Assembly: GCA_905221605.1 (NCBI GenBank)
Contig: CAJNDS010000494.1
Span: 65,001-127,132, forward strand
From: Symbiodinium natans
Lineage: Eukaryota > Sar > Dinophyceae > Suessiales > Symbiodiniaceae
DNA: 62,132 nt
Direction: 5' to 3'
This document shows positions 36,001 through 57,273 of this stretch, one piece after another (the stretch's first letter is position 1; each line of letters opens with the position of its first letter). A program made the position numbers and the translations under genes. Below the pieces are notes generated by a model. That model was not told the DNA's origin and did no database searches. It saw only the letters and a list, made by a program, of their open reading frames with translations.

Positions 36001-37603
36001 GCCTTTTTACGTGTCAAGGTGACAACGGCCCAAGTAGGAGCCACCTGGCCACAACTGGCCTGCGAGCGTCTGGTGCAAATGCAGACTTCCCTAGGCCTCG
36101 CCGGCACGCTTGATTCAGCATGACGAATTTCATGGCTAACAGTGGTGTGCTGCTCCTGTGCCGACGTGCGGCAACTAGACCATTGAAGATATTGAAGCTG
36201 TGCAAAATTTTGCCGGCGTTCATTTGCTTCACTCCTGGGCCCCTGGGCTCTTGTTTCAAAGGCGACTCCTCTCTCTTTTCTCCCTCTTCTCCCTCTTCTC
36301 TCCCTTCTCTCTCTTCTCTCTCTTCTCTCGCTCTCTCATTCTTCCATCTGACCGAGCTCTTCACCCTTACGAGAACTTGCCAGGAAGCTGTCAGGAGATG
36401 ATGCTGAGATTGCAAACCGTGGTGAACGTCAGCCCTGTGGAGATCGTGGGTCGCGGCCTTGCACCCTTGGAGCTAGTGGGAGATCTGGGCTTTCATTGAT
36501 GTCGCCAGTGCTGTGGTGATGCCTGCCGAGAAGTGCTCTTCACGAAGAGGGTCAAAAAATGTCAAAAATCAATGTCTTGTCCAGAGCCGATCAACTCGAG
36601 TGAGGCAATGTCGTCTACGGATCAAGCAGAATAAGCCAAAGCGGCATTCCCTTAAGTGAGGGGCCTGTGCAAACAGCAACACAATGGTTATGTACACAAC
36701 TGCTGTCCGCAAGTGCTTGAGAACCCCGAAAAAGACCGCAAGGAAACAAGTTTCCTCCTCAGTGGTCCGGCATTAAAGGAGGTACGGAGAAACTGGGAAG
36801 CTGGGTCACACAAATTCATAGAGGCCACTCGTGTGCGACGTGCGTTTGGACAACAAACAGGAAAGTTCAAAAGACCATTTTCCAATTCTACGAGTTCATG
36901 TGCCACCAAACATTCGGTCGATATCTGTGTTCCAATCAATGGTGCCAGCCACCAACATGGCAACACTGCATTAGTTGCCCATAGCTTTCTCCAACTGCCC
37001 ATGCGGCGGGAATCTTGTCACATCAGTTCTCGCCGCTTGCTCTCTGCGCAAACAAACCTGGGAACCACGACACAATCACAGAGCAAAAGCTTGTACATCA
37101 CAAGTTATTGCGAATGTGTTGTAAGTTGCTGTCTGTGTTTGGCTGTCGTGGACAATGTAAAACTGAGTTCCGGAGGCTTCTTGAGGTTCTGGCTTGGCAT
37201 CCACTGTAACGGATAGAATGGGGGCGTGGCAAGTCCTACAATATTGGGCCAATCGCAGTCTGCCCGCTTCGCCACAAGACTCAAAGTGCTCAACTGCGCA
37301 GCAAATGAAGCGAAACATCGAAACATGTGCACATGTTGAATGATTGAGTGCAGCGAAATCTCTGCAGGCATGGAGGGCATTGCTGCTGGCCGCGTACTAC
37401 CCGGAAACGATCCGTGCTTTTTGCATGGTGCGCGACTTACCAAAAGCACATGTTGTGAAGTTCTTGTCCCGTCTAGAATGTTCGAGATATGCCGACATCG
37501 AACCTCAGGAAAACTAGCTCCCCCCCGGCTTGACATCAAAGTCAGATGCCGAGATCCAGGAGCGCTGAGGTTGAAGCAGTTGAAATCACATGAAATCACC
37601 TAG
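24742..37603 (+). CDS. AP4E1: AP-4 adaptor complex subunit epsilon, more than 30 exons
   Basis: The large epsilon subunit of AP-4 sorts cargo at the trans-Golgi network. The order of the family is present throughout: trunk ([15 protein letters not shown] to DASCEDI), a proline-rich hinge and the C-terminal appendage platform. Resolved exons: 24742-24873, 25011-25117, 25191-25296, 25382-25414, 25500-25565, 25658-25732, 25812-25887, 26076-26127, 26219-26285, 26343-26420, 26500-26561, 29184-29246, 29305-29379, 29459-29504, 29558-29595, 29704-29743, 29808 to about 29878, 29919-29975, 30415-30489, 30891-30972, 31087-31125, 31224-31328, 31382-31417, 31564-31634, 31699-31741, 31920-32017, 32095 to about 32140, then hinge and appendage exons. 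AP-4 rather than AP-1 gamma is supported by the DASCEDI and [11 protein letters not shown] motifs and the short platform. The start codon is unresolved. Confidence 0.93.
26637..26800. repeat. direct repeat, about 50 bp, 2 copies 105 bp apart
   Basis: TTGCTTGTA(T/C)TGGGGTGG followed by TTGGGAT(T/A)CGGCCA(A/G)TGCATGCT occurs at about 26637 and 26742, in the largest AP-4 epsilon intron. Confidence 0.85.
26972..27006. repeat. (TA)n microsatellite
   Basis: An uninterrupted AT dinucleotide run directly abuts the tandem duplication starting at 27007. Confidence 0.95.
27007..28085. repeat. tandem duplication of a unit of about 500-620 bp with internal 30-60 bp subrepeats
   Basis: Copy 1 starts at 27007 and copy 2 at 27624, both with TTTTAAGGGGCTGCGCCCAT. 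Inside each, GAGGC(T/C)CCTAAACTCCCTT and AAGTTTCTAAGCATTTT alternate several times. Each copy then passes AGCCCCGGGCTTAGA and CCGCTGATGCTCC, and ends with a GTGGCGACGCAAA and CGTTCACCGGGGGCA box. Copy 2 lacks part of the region between. It has no coding capacity. It sits in the 2.6-kb AP-4 epsilon intron. Confidence 0.9.
28100..28680. repeat. G-run-rich block with AAAACAACAAATTCGG-type repeats
   Basis: Four or more copies of GCCTTCCAAAAACAAC are separated by long G homopolymer runs on the + strand. It is probably a degenerate tandem array with G-quadruplex potential. Proline-rich - strand frames here are compositional artefacts. Confidence 0.8.
28758..28820. repeat. (TA)n-rich microsatellite
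   Basis: ATATATACATATATAT-type sequence closes the repeat block on the right, mirroring the (TA)n at 26972 on the left. Confidence 0.9.
29184..32140 (+). CDS. AP4E1: AP-4 epsilon trunk, second block of exons
   Basis: The blocks continue in family order: [205 protein letters not shown] and [13 protein letters not shown]. Exon phases agree at every resolved junction except that between 29808 and 29919, where a GT or a GC donor near 29876-29880 both fit. Confidence 0.92.
32523..34212 (+). CDS. AP4E1: AP-4 epsilon post-trunk and hinge exons
   Basis: Exon 32523-32567 reads [12 protein letters not shown], like the short motif after the trunk in AP4E. About 33212-33262 gives [17 protein letters not shown]. 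From 33366 the frame gives [20 protein letters not shown], the conserved AP4E hinge helix, then a Pro/Ala run. Exon 34078-34212 reads [14 protein letters not shown] and DGDMLLLDM. The LLDLDD and LLLDM stretches look like clathrin-box-type acidic di-leucine motifs. AP-4 is generally regarded as clathrin-independent, so their meaning is open. Confidence 0.8.
33491..33540. repeat. 10-bp minisatellite CCGTGGGACT
   Basis: Four exact units follow a diverged first one, just after the AP-4 epsilon hinge exon. Confidence 0.95.
34985..35135. repeat. G-rich tract in an AP-4 epsilon intron
   Basis: Dense GGGG-containing sequence on the + strand with several runs of eight or more G. No exon was found between 34213 and 35777 apart from a weak candidate at about 35281-35339. 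Confidence 0.6.
35778..37603 (+). CDS. AP4E1: AP-4 epsilon C-terminal appendage platform exons
   Basis: Linker exons 35778 to about 35813 ([12 protein letters not shown]) and 35877-35927 ([16 protein letters not shown]) precede 35977 to about 36117 ([20 protein letters not shown]), 36395-36449 ([17 protein letters not shown]) and 37368 to at most 37603 ([20 protein letters not shown]). Joined, these match the AP4E appendage platform, in which an FG.xW-type start is followed by LHIIEIIG.EG and PCLLH. The terminal stop TAG at 37601-37603 is provisional, since an intron could interrupt the last exon. Confidence 0.75.
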
Positions 37604-38513
37604 CAAGTCGTGCCGTAAGCTGGAGCAAGCCGAGTCATCTCGCAACTCTGAGAAATGTCTATAACCCGTCTGAGTTTGGAGAAGCCCGGCAGGTGTGTGG
37701 CAGGTCATGATTGTTTGAATCACCAATTCTTCAGTGTGAGTGGATGCGTGAGCATTCGTTCAGCAGATTCGTTTGCCTCAAACGCAGGAGTAGCCAGCAG
37801 CGTGGCAGACCTTTGCCAAAGATCACTTGCTTGATCATAGCCGAGCAAAATGTACGAGTGAGCGGAAGCGGAATGACGTAAGTGAACGTATAGTGTACAC
37901 AGTACGCATTGTAGGTACTATATATTCGTATGTGTAGGTTTTATCTTCCATGTGCCTACTGTTGTTCTCCTACTCATGATGGGCTTCATGTGCTGCATGA
38001 AGCGATTTGCATGTGACAGCAAATGGTTCTTTGAGCGTGGCGATTTCGGACCGTTTCCCACCTTGGTTGATGTTGGAGCACAGAACATTGATAGGATCTC
38101 ATATTGAGTAGGTTGGGACCCTAATTCAGATCTATCAAAGTTGTTTGTTCGTTGAGGTCTTTTCAGATACCCATTGAGAACAAGCTAGCAACATCTTAAG
38201 TTCAAGATCTCAAGCAAGTACGAAACAAAACGTGCCAGATAATGTCAAGGCTGCGAACAAAGACATGCAACGAACCCAGCAAAAATGTGAGACCGCGGGC
38301 GCAGGACTGTTTCAGTAGCTTTCCTCATGTGAAGGGCGCTGTTGCGGCCTTTGCGGTAAGGCCATACAAAAGACGGGTCATGGACCGATTTCTGGCGTGC
38401 AGAGGGGGGGGCGCCAGGTTAGGGGTGCGAGAATGAGCCTGAAGGGGCGGCCTGTTCAAGCTGCCAAAGCTGGTAAAGTGGAGCTTCAGGCTGAGTTCAA
38501 AAAGCACCAGGCC
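37604..38513. other. intergenic region between AP-4 epsilon and the coiled-coil gene
   Basis: No supported feature. A short + strand frame at 38242-38436 ends before the chosen start of the next gene and has no recognisable motif. Confidence 0.5.
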
Positions 38514-41204
38514 ATGCGAGGGGTTCCCGTCCTGGTGGCTTTGGCAGCTGTGGCATCGTGCGTTTTGCAGGGATGCTTGCCTCCGGACTGGTCTTTTTGC
38601 GACTGTGACTTTCGTGACAACTTCTGGAACAGCATCCTCAATGACGTGCACTTGCTGTGGGACGGGCCAGATTTTGTTCGAAAAGCCAGAGACAACAGCA
38701 CTTTCCAAGGGAGATACCTTCAGTCGCCTCCCAGCGACCTAAACTGCCCGGTTTCTCCAACTGTGTTTTGGAAAGCATGGCCACAATACGGGATCACACG
38801 CGGGCTCATTGAAGGCTCAATGGGTGATCTGTGGATGCCAGGAGCCAGAGACAGGTTCAAACAAGTTTGCATTGCTGGGCATCTGGCATTGATGGCAATT
38901 TGTTCACAGCACTTCCTCGTGAAGTCTGCCCGAGCACAGGATGCTGGTGATCCAGATCATATGAAGTGGTTAGAAGCATCATACGGTCACATGGTCGCGA
39001 TTCGCAACTTGGGCCAGGCCTACCAAATTCGACAATGCATGGGTCAACAAGGTTGGTCATTGGATGTGGGGGCATTCCACAAGTATACGACCAGGTGGAT
39101 CGGCAGAGAGTCGGAGGGAACAAGTCCTCAAGCTGCTTTCTTCAACGGGAAAGTGGATCCCTGGCAAATGCTCTTCACACAGCCGATGCACCACACGAGT
39201 GAAAGCCGCGCGTCGGCCTTGCCGGATCGGCGCGTGTGCGTCCCTTTCAAGGATCCTGCTTGCTGGAAACGCAAGTCCTTGTTGCTCATGGAGACCTGCG
39301 AGTATTGCTGCAACCCATTCGAGCACAAGACAGGGCGTGGAGCCAGCTGGTGTTGGGATGATGAGTGGACGTATGAGAGATGTTGCCAGCAGGACTACAA
39401 GGATTTGGTATGCGAAGTCAGGCGCAAGGGTGAGGAAGGTGGATGCGTGGATTGCAAAAAATCTGTTACCTATGTGTGCATGACGCCGCCCGAGAAGCGC
39501 TTGCAAGATGCTCAGAACAATTACAATGCCAAGGTCGATCTCTTCAACAGCCTTCAGCAGAAGGCGACCACCCTCGCATCTGACATCGAGACCACGAAGA
39601 AAGATTTGCTCAGCAAAGATGAGTTGTACCGGCAACTTCTTGCGGACTTGAATACCAAGCTACAAACATGGCATTTCGCTTTCAACAACGCCTCGCGACT
39701 TGTGTCTGTCGCGCGGCTTAAGCAGCAGGAAGAGTCATGGAACAACTCCAAGATGGCATGGCAGCAGGCAGAAGAAACGTTGCGCTCTGCTCAGAGTGTG
39801 CTAGCCTCTGCGGAGGCTGTCGTCTCAGATGCCAGGAAGCAAGAGCAACTTGGACGCCAACTACTGGCAAGCAATGAGTCCGCCTACGAGATGGCAAAAA
39901 GTCGTCATGCTGCGAGCGAGAAAGCCCTGGCCGTCGCGAACGAGAAGCAGCAAGCGTCAGAGCGAGAAGCCGCTGAAGCAGAAGCAAATCTGCAGTCAGC
40001 GACCACAGCAGCTGATCAAGCTTTGGACATTTCCCTCTCGGTGAATAAGTCCCGGGAGGCCATCTATCACAACACCAGTCACAGCCTGGAAGAAGCAACT
40101 GCTCTGAGAGATGCAGTCCGAGAGCAGGCGTGGACAAGCTTGCTGGTCGACAATGCAGCCAAAGTTCTGTCGGAGTTGTCACGTGCACAAGCGGGTCGAG
40201 TTTGCCGACCAGATCCAAGCGTGGTCGACCCGGAGTCTGCCAGAGCTCGGATCCGCTCTGCCCAGCAGTCAGTCAATGAGGCCCAGGCATCAAGAACACG
40301 CAGCGCTGATGAATTTAAAGCGGCTGGCAAGGACGAGGAGCTTGTGCAACAGGCGATGTCAAACTGTTCTCGTCGAGGTTCGAGCTGTGCTGTTGAAACA
40401 TCTACATCCATGGAGTGCCTGATCGCAAGCACACCTGCCAACAAATCAGCAAAGCCTGCCGTGCAATCGCAATGGCAGAAGGAGCTCTGCAGTGGTTGGA
40501 CTTGTGAGGCGATTGGAGGTTGCACGGACTGCAAACAAGCCAACGAACTGGAGCTGAATACCTTGACGCAAAGGCTCCTGGAGAGCAAACGCCTTGCAAA
40601 TGAGGCCTTGGCACGCTCCCGAACTGAAAACAAGCTTGATTTGGATGAGGATATTTATGTTCCGGCTGCTTTGCTGAGTGCCGTTGAAGAGTGCGCTAGA
40701 CAGACGTCTCAGGCCAGAGACAGGCAGATGCTAACTGCGAAGGCTTCAAGGGAGGCCCAAATTTCCTTCGAAAAGGCAAAGGCACACCACGAAGCATGTA
40801 AAGAAAGACACGCCGCTGCCCAGAAGAAGGTGGTGGAAAGACAGGCGCAGACGGAGGAGACGTCTGTCCATCTGATGTCTTCAAGAGAACACCTCCAGAG
40901 AAACGAAACAGCTCTCCAACAGAGAATGCAGCACCTGGTCAGGGTGAATCGAACGGCCGAAGATGCTGGAGCTACAGTGGAAGCAGCCATCAACCAGCAA
41001 GCAAAAAGCAAGATGCTGTACACAGATCTGGCACAGCTAGCTGAGCAGAAGAAGAAGGTGCAAGAGCAAGAGCTGCAGCGAAGAGCGCAAGCTAGTGAGC
41101 ACGTCCAGGCGTTAAATGAGACTCTTGCCGACAACCTGACAGTTCTCGTCTCAGCTTGGCTCCGGCAGCAAGAGCAAGCCAGCGAGGCCTTGAGAGTCCC
41201 GTGA
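38514..41204 (+). CDS. secreted cysteine-rich coiled-coil glycoprotein, large first exon
   Basis: I choose the Met at 38514, not the frame's earlier ATG. It is followed by a hydrophobic signal-peptide core (RGVPVLVALAAVASCVLQGC), and it stands just after a possible trans-splice AG. The product is 896 residues. The first third is Cys- and Trp-rich and contains CEYCCNPF and WCWDDEWTYERCC. A second Cys cluster (CSGWTCEAIGGCTDC) interrupts a long Ala/Glu/Lys/Gln-rich coiled coil. There are at least a dozen N-glycosylation sequons (for example NNAS, NNSK, NESA, NTSH, NETA, NRTA, NLTV), consistent with a luminal or surface protein. The TGA at 41202 overlaps CCC|GTGAGT, a strong donor, so translation probably continues in later exons. 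No family is recognised and the function is unknown. Confidence 0.8.
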   Translation: MRGVPVLVALAAVASCVLQGCLPPDWSFCDCDFRDNFWNSILNDVHLLWDGPDFVRKARDNSTFQGRYLQSPPSDLNCPVSPTVFWKAWPQYGITRGLIEGSMGDLWMPGARDRFKQVCIAGHLALMAICSQHFLVKSARAQDAGDPDHMKWLEASYGHMVAIRNLGQAYQIRQCMGQQGWSLDVGAFHKYTTRWIGRESEGTSPQAAFFNGKVDPWQMLFTQPMHHTSESRASALPDRRVCVPFKDPACWKRKSLLLMETCEYCCNPFEHKTGRGASWCWDDEWTYERCCQQDYKDLVCEVRRKGEEGGCVDCKKSVTYVCMTPPEKRLQDAQNNYNAKVDLFNSLQQKATTLASDIETTKKDLLSKDELYRQLLADLNTKLQTWHFAFNNASRLVSVARLKQQEESWNNSKMAWQQAEETLRSAQSVLASAEAVVSDARKQEQLGRQLLASNESAYEMAKSRHAASEKALAVANEKQQASEREAAEAEANLQSATTAADQALDISLSVNKSREAIYHNTSHSLEEATALRDAVREQAWTSLLVDNAAKVLSELSRAQAGRVCRPDPSVVDPESARARIRSAQQSVNEAQASRTRSADEFKAAGKDEELVQQAMSNCSRRGSSCAVETSTSMECLIASTPANKSAKPAVQSQWQKELCSGWTCEAIGGCTDCKQANELELNTLTQRLLESKRLANEALARSRTENKLDLDEDIYVPAALLSAVEECARQTSQARDRQMLTAKASREAQISFEKAKAHHEACKERHAAAQKKVVERQAQTEETSVHLMSSREHLQRNETALQQRMQHLVRVNRTAEDAGATVEAAINQQAKSKMLYTDLAQLAEQKKKVQEQELQRRAQASEHVQALNETLADNLTVLVSAWLRQQEQASEALRVP

Positions 41205-42398
41205 GTCTTTGTTGCTGTATTCGAGCCTTCGAGCTTTGCTTTATAAATTTATAAGAGAGCACAATGACCATCTGCGAACACTGTGGAGAGAGACTGCTGG
41301 CGGTGTTCATTAAGATGGCCCCAGCTGCAGAAACTGATTGATCTTTTGTAGTCCGACGGTGAGTCTTTGTTGGTCAAGAGCTGACATGTGAAGTGTGGCT
41401 GAGCGTGGGTGAAGCCGCATGCCTTGAGCTGAAGTTACGGTCGTACTGGAGGGGTGGCCAGTTTATCACAGATCCTGTGGTCAGTCTCAGCTTCACAGTC
41501 TCGTTTGTGCCCTTCAAAATGATTCAAATAGATTCTGCATTCTGGCAAGCTCGCGTAAGGCTTAAGCACATCGCTTGGAAGTGGCAGCGACAGCACTGTG
41601 CAACCAGTCGCAGGCATCCCACTCCACACGGTGGAGTGAGCGACTTCTTGCGGCTGCTAAAGCCGTCCTGGTCAACATGGCAACCGCCCCGGGAAAGTCA
41701 GATAGATGCTTGACTCTTTGCAAGTTTATGTTGCTTCAGGCTTGGGTGCGTTGATGTCTGTACGCTCTGCGGCATGTACGCGCAGTCTTCATGAGATGCG
41801 ATGTGCCAGTGTAGGAAGAACGGGTCTGACCCCACCCAGGGACCAGAACGAATGCAGGAGCGAAGATGAGCAATGGCCTCACACTCCCGAAATACGCGGT
41901 GCAACGACGGCACGAGGTGTCGACCACAGTCGAGACAACCCAAATCGGGACCGAGTACCTTGTGGCACGCGGGGCGCACGCTCCACGAGCGTGAAGCGAA
42001 AACATCCCATCCAGAAAGGAGCAGTCGTTGAGGGATGATCACCTGCAATAGCGTGACATGCCTGCCATCGCGAAACCATGTACATATGTACATGTACAAT
42101 GCATCATTTGACCAGCGGTCGCGGTCAGCTTGCCACAGACGAGGTCGGATCGTTTGAGAGTTTTCTGGAGAATTACGTTATCAGCATCTCAGACAAGGAG
42201 TGGGCGATACATGCGAGATGCAGAAATTGAAGTTGTAACGAGCTGGTAAGAGAATTGCTGATATCATGTGATGTTTGCGTAAGGACGCAGCAATGCAGGT
42301 TATGCGTGCAATGGAGAACCTTAAGGCTTTGGTTGTGCTATCTTGGCATCAACTTGAGGTTCTGAGATGAAGACGTTGTTGCTTTTTTCATAACACAG

Positions 42399-52602
<10,204 letters not shown>

Positions 52603-55600
52603 GTCTGCATACAATCGCTGCGCGAAGTGATGCCGTACTTTGTTTTTGCGCTGTCCAGTCCGTACAAGCCCCTCGAAAGTGTAGCGCGGTGACTTTATGA
52701 TGGATTTGATTGACAACTGCCCGGACCGCAAGACCCCACAAACCCTCAATGCATACATGTACACTTTACGTGTGAGAACGCTTGTTCAATATCGCACAAG
52801 TACTATTGTCTGTGGCTGTGAGTGAAGTTAGTTTTTCCACTGTCGTGCACGCTGTCGTGCCACCCCCCACTCCTCCCCGATGATCTCGCCGCCAATTCGC
52901 AAACTTGACACCTTCGGCAGCCACTGGGGTGGTCCTCGGCTCTTGAAGCGGGATTTTGGCTTGTCGGAAGCTGTTGCTGCGCAACGACTGTTTTGCAACG
53001 TGTCCCGTTGCTTAGTTAAGAATTGTAGCACTTGCCGCAACCCGCATTTTTACGGAAGAGTCAGGGTTGCAAACAGAACATCCAGATTGTCTCAGCTGGC
53101 TACTGCTTGCGTCAAGCATGCCAAACTCAATCTCCAAAACCCTGATGCTTCTGGTGTGGATTTCTGCCTCAAAGTTACCTTAAGCAATTCGAGCTGTACA
53201 CCAGCGGTTCAGAAACCATGAGCAACTCCTACACCTGATGCTTTTCAACCGCAGGACCATTTGATTGTATAGTTCAGTCGGCGATTCAATCATATACAAA
53301 CTACCACAATGCCGCTGACATCAGCAACTGCTAGTAATCGATGTGTACGATATGCGGGCTGTAGATGGTTTGTCTTTGTCCGGCCTTACCGCCAAGTCGC
53401 CTTGTAGCACTTTCAAGCCTGAAAGGCATGCCCCCCGACCCCCCCCCCCCCCACCCCCCGCTTTCTCGCCCAGGATCCGGAAGATAGAAAGCGCAGCTTT
53501 ACGACATCTTTGCAGGGCTCAGGTGCTTAGTCAAACCGCAGGTGCCAGAGTGAATGTCATCTAGCCGAATCTTGCCGGTCATCCTCTCTGCACATGTGCC
53601 GCCACGTGTTGGCATTGTGGCAATGTCGCTGGTAGCCTGGTAGACAAGGATGCAAGATGATGCAAGCCTGCGATTGAAAATGCACTCGCCAGCATGCATA
53701 TAATAGCGTAAATTAACCTGTGAACGAACAATATGTGTGCTCCTTGAAAGTCCATTAGAATTATATTAAACGGCCACAAAGAGAAATATTAATAAGGCCC
53801 GTAAACAATAATGTAAGAACGTAATGTGCATTTCACGCATCATTTTATTCCTTATACATGCACTCGCAAAAAACAACGGGTGCAAACAACATGGCACTTT
53901 GCCCCCGTAATAGAACCATATTATAACGAACCCCGCGCAATATTAGTAGTTTATTTACGCAGGGAAAGAGAGACCTGCCTGTGGTAAGATCTGCTCTGAA
54001 TAGGAAAAGCCGGACACCCACAAACTCGTGGTATTCAGAAAGTCTAGGAGTCTCGGCTCATGCGTTCTCAACGTTGCTTGTTGCCCTGTCTGGCACTGGT
54101 CCGAGCTGCTACGGTCCTCAATTGCATCAAAATCGGTGCATGTCTGTGCGCATGCGAAAGATGCATCCACAGGGCGGCCAGGGAGCGGTCCCATAAGGGC
54201 CACAGGGTGTTAGAAGACTCTGTGGCCTACTGAACCTGTGCAGATAGCTGCGCATCCAGACTGAGTCTGTCATGACTGCTCTGGCTCAGGGCTGCTCACT
54301 GGAAGCAGAGGTCTTTTGTGACTGATTGTGAGCGGAGCACACTGGTTTGAACCATATGCCCGAGCAGCTAACTGTTTCAACTCATGGCATCACTATGAAG
54401 TGATCCCCAACTGAGAAGATCTTTTGGTGGTGTTTGGCCCACTGTCGGCGTCGCACGCGCCTCGGATCTTCTTCAGTAGCTTTCGTTCCTGCCTTCCCCT
54501 ACAAGTAGTTGAACCTTTCCCTCCAGGGCTTCGCACTTAACCGGAACCCGAATGGTGAGTTCAACAACCATGAAAGTCCTGACCCGCATGATGCTGGCCA
54601 GCAACATCACTGGACAACTCAAGGAAGCGGAGGCTCCGCCTAACGAAATGAGACTTGTCACGAGATGCTGCCGACGGTCATGACGTTAAGATTGCTTGTT
54701 CCGCCCTTACCCGACTGTTCCTCAACCCAGACAAAGCCCTGGACTCGGGTGTAATGCCCGAAAGAACATCAGAAATATTGTGCGGACAAAGGCCAGAGTG
54801 AAGCCGTCAGACTTTTCAAAAACTGCTCTCTCTCTCTCTATATATATATATATATGTGCATACAATCAACTTTCTCCTAAATGAACCCACAAACCAAGAC
54901 AATAGACACACATACATACATCCATGTTGAGCTTTTAGGGTTCTGCATTCGTGAGAGTCCGGTTGAGGGTTTGGTTGGTTTAGCGATTGATGCACTGTCG
55001 TCATATTGAGAGTAACTCTCAACATGAACTCAGTTCGGATGTTTGTGAGATGCAGCTACGCGGGCTGTGGATTCAACGTTTCAGGTATATGAGGGTTATT
55101 AAGATCTGCGACGGGCGTGCGGCACATTGTGTTTGTTCGTGCTTCACCTTTCGCGTTGCTGTCCCTGCCTTATTTTGCTCTGCGAAAGCATTGAATGAAA
55201 AGAGGCAGATGGTTGCAAGTGGGCGGCGGGCTATTCCTGATTAACTTGTCATCCTGCTAGTGCCTCGGCACCAAAGGCGGTGGTAGCCCCGTGAGCTTCG
55301 CGCGCACTGGGGACGATGCGGGATGACTCGGGAAAACTGGCAGTTGGTCACTGGGTGAGAAGCCGCATGATCCGTGGAAGCTTGTATGGTCCTCTTTCCT
55401 AGCAGTGCCCTTTGGGAAGTCCTCTCATGGCCTGAGCGCCCATCGGGAGAGGATTTCATGGCCGCGTCTAGGATCGAGAGTGCCCTCCGTGGCCGCCCAT
55501 ACTCGCCGAAACGGTGAAGGTGATTAAGTCCCAGGGCGAGTGGGCCGAGCTTTTCTTTTCAGGGGTAGATCCGCCACCACTCTCTGCTTCCAGGCCTTCA

Positions 55601-55620
55601 GATTTTCATTCATGTATGCT
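52603..55620. other. no confident gene; AT-rich island inside
   Basis: A + strand frame (52880-53221) and an exon-like stretch with SNITGQLKEAEAP (about 54555-54650) are the best candidates, neither recognised. 53700-53960 is markedly AT-rich compared with its surroundings. A (CT)n/(TA)n run lies at about 54828-54856. Confidence 0.35.
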
Positions 55621-56885
55621 CTGGTTGTTGTGTGTTGTTGTGTGTTGTTGTGTGTTGTTGTGTGTTGTTGTGTGTTGTTGTGTATTGTTGTGTGTTGCTG
55701 TGTGTTGCTGTGTGTTGCTGTGTGTTGTTGTGTGTTGCTGTGTGTAGTTGTGTGTTGTTGTGTGTTGTTGTGTGTTGTTGTGTATTGTTGTGTGTTGCTG
55801 TGTGTTGCTGTGTGTTGCTGTGTGTTGTTGTGTGTTGCTGTCTGTGGTTGCGTGTTGTTGTGTGTTGTTGTGTGTTGTTGTGTGTTGTTGTGTGTTGTTG
55901 TGTGTTGTTGTGTGTTGTTGTGTGTTGTTGTGTGTTGTTGTGTGTTGTTGTGTGTTGTTGTGTGTTGTTGTGTGTTGTTGTGTGTTGTTGTGTGTTGTGT
56001 GTGTGTGTGTTGTGTGTGTGTTGTGTGTTGTTGTGTGTGTGTTGTTGTGTGTTGTTGTGTGTTGTTGTGTGTTGTTGTGTGTTGTTGTGTGTTGTTGTGT
56101 GTTGTTGTGTGTGTTGTGTGTGTTGTGTGTTGTGTGTTGTTGTGTGTTGTTGTGTGTTGTTGTGTGTTGTTGTGTGTTGTTGTGTGTTGTTGTGTGTTGT
56201 TGTGTGTTGTTGTGTGTTGTTGTGTGTTGTTGTGTGTTGTTGTGTGTTGTTGTGTGTTGTTGTGTGTTGTTGTGTGTTGTTGTGTGTTGTTGTGTGTGTT
56301 GTTGTGTGTTGTTGTGTGTTGTTGTGTGTTGTTGTGTGTTGTTGTGTGTTGTTGTGTGTTGTTGTGTGTTGTTGTGTGTTGTTGTGTGTTGTTGTGTGTT
56401 GTGTTTTTGTTTTTGTTTTTTAATATGTTGTTGTGTGTTGTTGTTGTTTTGTGTTGTGGTGTGTTGTTGTGTGTTGTTTTGTGTTGTGGTGTGTTGTTGT
56501 GTGTTGTTGTGTGTTGGCGTTCGTCGGCGTGTGTTGGTGTGTGATGATGGTGTGTGATGGTGCGTGTTGTTGTGTGTTGTTGTGTGTTGTTGTGTGTTGT
56601 TGTGTGTTGTTGTGTGTTGTTGTGTGTTGTTGTGTGTTGTTGTGTGTTGTTGTGTGTTGTTGTGTGTTGTGTGTGCTGTTGTGTGGTGTTGTGTCTTGTT
56701 GTGTGTTGTTGTGTGTTGTTGTGTGTTGTTGTGTGTTGTTGTGTGTTGTTGTGTGTTGTTGTGTGTTGTTGTGTGTTGTTGTGTGTTGTTGTGTGTTGTT
56801 GGGTGTTGTTGGGTGTTGTTGCGTGTGGTTGGGTGTGTTGTTGGGTGTGTTGTTGGGTGTGTTGTTGTGTGTTGTTTGGTGTGTT
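55621..56885. repeat. 1.26-kb array of the 10-bp unit TGTGTTGTTG
   Basis: It is highly regular, with blocks of C, A or G variants (TGTGTTGCTG, TGTATTGTTG, GGGTGTTGTT). It contains a short TTTTTGTTTTTG interruption near 56402. Frames of 250-460 residues are artefacts. Confidence 0.97.
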
Positions 56886-57035
56886 GTTGTGCCGCATGCC
56901 CGTCGCAAATCATACCTGAAACGTTGAATCCACAACCCTCTTATCTGCGCCGTAAAGCCCTAAACCTGAAGCCTGAAGCCACAGCCACAGACTATACAGA
57001 CCCCTCAAACACTGATAGATTTACGTCCTTCTTCG

Positions 57036-57085
57036 GGTTTTAGGGTTTAGGGTTTTGGGTTTAGGGTTTTAGGGTTTTAGGGTTC
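57036..57085. repeat. short degenerate TTTAGGG array
   Basis: About six TTTAGGG or TTTTAGGG units lie 190 bp upstream of the nuclease-kinase gene. Confidence 0.9.
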
Positions 57086-57112
57086 AAGGTGTCAAGGGTG
57101 TTCAGGTGTTTA

Positions 57113-57151
57113 TGATGCTGATGCTGATGCTGATGCTGATGCTGATGCTGA
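57113..57151. repeat. (GATGCT)n hexamer repeat
   Basis: About six hexamers end in ATGATGGTGA. Confidence 0.9.
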
Positions 57152-57273
57152 TGATGGTGACGACTCTTCTTCTGAAGTTCCCCATGTGGCATGTGTGCTT
57201 CATTGGCCTCGTGCAGGTGTGAATTTGCGTCTCAAAGCCATTCGAAACAGAGCTTAAGTGAGTATCTTAGCTG

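Noticed and set aside
38397-38513. Earlier start of the coiled-coil protein
   Set aside because: It would place 39 basic residues before a clear signal-peptide core, and the Met at 38514 starts that core directly.
55524-56935. Asn/Thr/His/Gln frame of 457 residues and Cys/Val/Leu frames
   Set aside because: They come from the TGTGTTGTTG decamer array, open in most frames.
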